A stretch of DNA of 7,452 nt from Spirochaetales bacterium (lineage in GTDB: Bacteria; Spirochaetota; Spirochaetia; Treponematales; UBA12059), in NCBI GenBank assembly GCA_004525355.1, contig SPCK01000095.1:1-7452 (forward strand), given 5' to 3'. Below, one piece after another: positions 5,605 to 7,452 of the stretch. Every line of letters begins with the position of its first letter. The first letter of the stretch is position 1. The notes beneath the pieces were generated by a model. It made no database searches. It was not told the DNA's origin and worked only from the letters and a program-made list of their open reading frames with translations. The translations under genes and the position numbers were made by a program.

Positions 5605-6651
5605 ATGTTAGTCGTCAATTGCAGGTTTGAATCCTTGGGTAGTAAAGAGTCGTTCAATTCATCGGTACGGCACGTCAAATCGACCATATCGCTTGCTGAA
5701 AGACTCGGTTCCGGAGAGAATCTTGCAGATGCCTTGAACGAGTTGCTGGATGAAAAAGCAGTCAATGTCGATCAGGTACAACCCCTCGTTTCCATGCTTC
5801 TCGTCGACAAGTTCTCCTATAAGACGGTTTCGAAGAATCTGGTAGCCGTCAATCCTGACCTGAGCGCCGTTACCGAAGCGGCAAAGAGCTGGAATGCCGT
5901 CGATCTGGTGGTGGTCTACCATCATCCCGATCTCGGTGTCGTTGCGCTCAATCCCAAGAATCCACAACACCTGTCTCGATTGGACAGGCTCAATAAATAC
6001 GAGCTTATCACCGTCTACGCGGGCGGTTTCTCAAAGGGCATGGATGCAGCCATGGCTTCCAGGGCGGCGAATACCCTTATTGCTTTGTACGAAGGAACAA
6101 AACCGAAGATCGACGCGGCCCTATTAAAGGGGGCATTCGCGTACAAGGTGCCCAAGGCGAATCGTCTCGACACATCCGGCGTCGCTCCAAAGAAGAAAGC
6201 CGGGCCGGCAGCCGCAGCGAAGTCGGCAAAAAAAGGGAAGCCGGGCAAGAAAGCCGCGAATGTCCAGGTTGCCATACCGCAGCCGGTGGCGCCCAAGCCA
6301 GCGGCTGGACCCAGGCTGGGCATGCGTATGACACCGATGTACGCAGTACCCGTTACCAATGAACTCTTTCATAATGGCAATGTCGAAGCCTGGAAGCGGA
6401 TCATCGAAAGCTATCGCACCAAACATCCGGACCTCGAGGTTCTTGTCTACTATGATGGAGAAAAAATCACCAACCTGAACGCCCTGTTCAAGTGGGGTAA
6501 GGTCAAGCATGGTAGCGTGATCCAGTTCGCGGTCGCCGGCGAGAATATCTGCGACGTCGCGAAACTTCAGCGTTATCTTGCCCAAGGTGCCAGCAAGATG
6601 TTCGAGGCCTTCCTGAGGGGTCCCGTCAACAGCGTCCTCCCCCTGTTCTGA
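5605..6651 (+). CDS. Conserved-context protein of unknown function, two domains with Lys/Ala/Pro linker (TP0747 position)
   Basis: I prefer ATG 5605 (348 aa) because GGAAGGGGA (5592-5600) forms its ribosome site; ATG 5590 lies inside that site and only 5 nt after the terminator. No characterised family is recognised. Residues 1-190 look like a mixed alpha/beta domain with no signal peptide or membrane span; a notable strand-loop is LVVVYHHPDLGVVALNPK. Residues 193-237 are a low-complexity linker rich in Lys, Ala, Pro and Gly (for example KKKAGPAAAAKSAKKGKPGKK), probably disordered and basic. Residues 240-348 form a second domain with TNELFHNGNVEAWKRIIESY, a LEVLVYYDGE strand and a C-terminal helix-rich end. 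It lies between cfpA and a PPDK-like gene, the same place as T. pallidum TP0747 as I recall. Expression likely depends on read-through of the preceding terminator. A cytoplasmic adaptor between filament and enzyme is possible but is inference only. Confidence 0.85.
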   Translation: MLVVNCRFESLGSKESFNSSVRHVKSTISLAERLGSGENLADALNELLDEKAVNVDQVQPLVSMLLVDKFSYKTVSKNLVAVNPDLSAVTEAAKSWNAVDLVVVYHHPDLGVVALNPKNPQHLSRLDRLNKYELITVYAGGFSKGMDAAMASRAANTLIALYEGTKPKIDAALLKGAFAYKVPKANRLDTSGVAPKKKAGPAAAAKSAKKGKPGKKAANVQVAIPQPVAPKPAAGPRLGMRMTPMYAVPVTNELFHNGNVEAWKRIIESYRTKHPDLEVLVYYDGEKITNLNALFKWGKVKHGSVIQFAVAGENICDVAKLQRYLAQGASKMFEAFLRGPVNSVLPLF

Positions 6652-6658
6652 GAAGGAG
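6651..6658 (+). promoter_or_regulatory. Shine-Dalgarno of the PPDK-like gene, overlapping the upstream stop
   Basis: AGAAGGAG begins with the last base of the preceding TGA stop and lies 6 nt before ATG 6665. This supports both the start choice and a shared transcript with the 348-aa gene. Confidence 0.75.
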
Positions 6659-6664
6659 CCATAT

Positions 6665-7452
6665 ATGAAATCGCATGTCCATTATTTCAGCCAGAAGGAT
6701 TGCATCAAGAAAGATGTAGACTTGGATACCCTCGGACAGAGGGGTCGGCAGGCGAATGAATTCGCCGAACTTGGCTTTCCCATACTACCCGGCTTCATTA
6801 TCAATTCCAACGTAGCCTCGAGGCTTGCGAACGAGGACGTTATCGCTGCGATCAAACCTTTCATGAAAAAGGTTGACGCAATGGTCGGCAAGGCATACGC
6901 CGATATCGGCGAACCCATGCTGGTGAAGATCGTCATCTCTCCCAACCTGGCCATATCCAATTACCCGGCCTTGCACAACTTTGGCCTTACTGTAAAAACA
7001 GTAGGCGGTTTCACGAAATTCGTCGGCGAAAACTTCGCGGCCCACGAAGTAGCCTTCCTGGCCAGGGGTATGCTCAAGATCGAGGAACGGATCGCCGAAC
7101 TGGAAAATCGCGAAAAGGATCTGGGTGCGATACGCGAGCGGATTGTCACCACGAGCAAGGTCATGGACTCCGCGAAGTCTGGCATGAAGGCCGTGGCTAT
7201 AATGGACAGCTACTCCGACATCCTCCCCAAGGGATTTTTCAGCGATCCCTGGAAGCAACTCGACATAGCCATAAAGCGCATATCCCGGATGCTGGATATG
7301 GATGACCAGGACGATTCCGATACAGCAATCCTTGTTCAACCCATGGTGTATGGCAACTACGGCAAGAATTCAGCCTCTGGAGCCTTCTACACCAGGAACG
7401 TGGTCAATGGCGAGAAGAAACTCCAGGGCGAGTATTTCGTCGAGCGCTTCGA
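6665..7452 (+). CDS. Divergent pyruvate-phosphate-dikinase-like protein (PEP/pyruvate-binding, ATP-grasp domain), 3' end outside window
   Basis: 262 codons are visible and the frame runs off the window. PPDK converts pyruvate, ATP and Pi to PEP, AMP and PPi, and its N-terminal ATP-grasp domain binds ATP. Matches to that domain, in order: LGQRGRQANEFAELGFPILPGFII (23-46, like GGKGANLAEM...G.PVPPGF), a stretch from FGLTV (106-110) where PPDK has LNLGLN, DPWKQL (194-199), VQPMVYGNYGKNSASGAFYTR (224-244) and GEKKLQGEY (249-257). Departures: the opening lysine of GGKGANL is Arg26, and the region of the near-invariant VRSGA..SMPGM reads VKIVISPNLAISNYP (87-101), losing the ATP-contacting Arg-Ser-Gly. 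A charged helix (about 136-165) occupies the PPDK helical insert. It probably corresponds to T. pallidum TP0746, annotated as PPDK. It is cotranscribed with the 348-aa gene (13-nt gap). Catalytic activity is doubtful from this part; the His-swivel and PEP domains lie outside. Confidence 0.8.
   Translation, partial: MKSHVHYFSQKDCIKKDVDLDTLGQRGRQANEFAELGFPILPGFIINSNVASRLANEDVIAAIKPFMKKVDAMVGKAYADIGEPMLVKIVISPNLAISNYPALHNFGLTVKTVGGFTKFVGENFAAHEVAFLARGMLKIEERIAELENREKDLGAIRERIVTTSKVMDSAKSGMKAVAIMDSYSDILPKGFFSDPWKQLDIAIKRISRMLDMDDQDDSDTAILVQPMVYGNYGKNSASGAFYTRNVVNGEKKLQGEYFVERF

Noticed and set aside
1..7452. CRISPR array, tRNA, rRNA, insertion sequence or prophage signal
   Set aside because: No regularly spaced repeats, cloverleaf sequences, transposase/integrase motifs or flanking inverted repeats were seen on either strand.

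Overview
The window looks like chromosomal DNA from a spirochaete of the Treponema/Spirochaeta group. The main evidence is a full-length gene for cytoplasmic filament protein A (CfpA), a treponemal cytoskeletal ribbon protein. The gene neighbourhood also agrees: as I recall the Treponema pallidum map (TP0746-TP0751), a PPDK gene, a hypothetical gene, cfpA, a VWA-domain gene and the pallilysin gene lie together. Base composition is moderately GC-rich (by eye in the 50s percent). This is core spirochaete genome; I see no transposase, integrase, tRNA, rRNA or CRISPR array.

Left half, minus strand (1-3051): a three-gene operon read right to left. It starts with a signal-peptide-bearing, C-terminally membrane-anchored VWA protein (3051 to 2242). 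This overlaps by 4 nt (ATGA) a DHH/DHHA1 phosphoesterase of the NrnA type (2245 to 1265). Sixteen bases later comes a membrane-anchored pallilysin/Tp0751-like lipocalin-domain protein (1248 to beyond position 1). The pallilysin-like protein lacks the HEXXH motif of T. pallidum pallilysin, has no lipobox, carries an extra N-terminal region with FG-GAP-like motifs, and continues past the barrel where the T. pallidum protein ends.

Centre (3052-3493): an AT-rich divergent intergenic region. It contains a candidate promoter for the minus operon, two candidate promoter regions for cfpA, a spaced set of TTGGCAA/TTGCCAA elements with repeated ATTGAACG, two overlapping small palindromes, and homopolymeric A/T tracts including T9 inside the proximal cfpA promoter.

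Right half, plus strand (3494-7452): cfpA (681 codons, strong Shine-Dalgarno, codon use suggesting high expression) ends at a strong intrinsic terminator. The next gene begins only about 19 nt after the terminator T-tract, so it probably depends on read-through. That gene encodes a 348-aa protein of unknown function: two apparent folded domains joined by a Lys/Ala/Pro-rich linker. It is followed 13 nt later by the 5' part of a divergent pyruvate-phosphate-dikinase-like gene that lacks the usual VRSGA-type nucleotide-binding signature.

The most interesting unit is cfpA, the 348-aa protein and the PPDK-like gene. It pairs a cytoskeletal filament with an uncharacterised linker protein and an apparently degenerate ATP-grasp enzyme. 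Both CfpA and the 348-aa protein carry basic, Lys/Pro-rich disordered segments. The minus operon looks like an envelope/surface module containing one cytoplasmic nucleotide-degrading enzyme.
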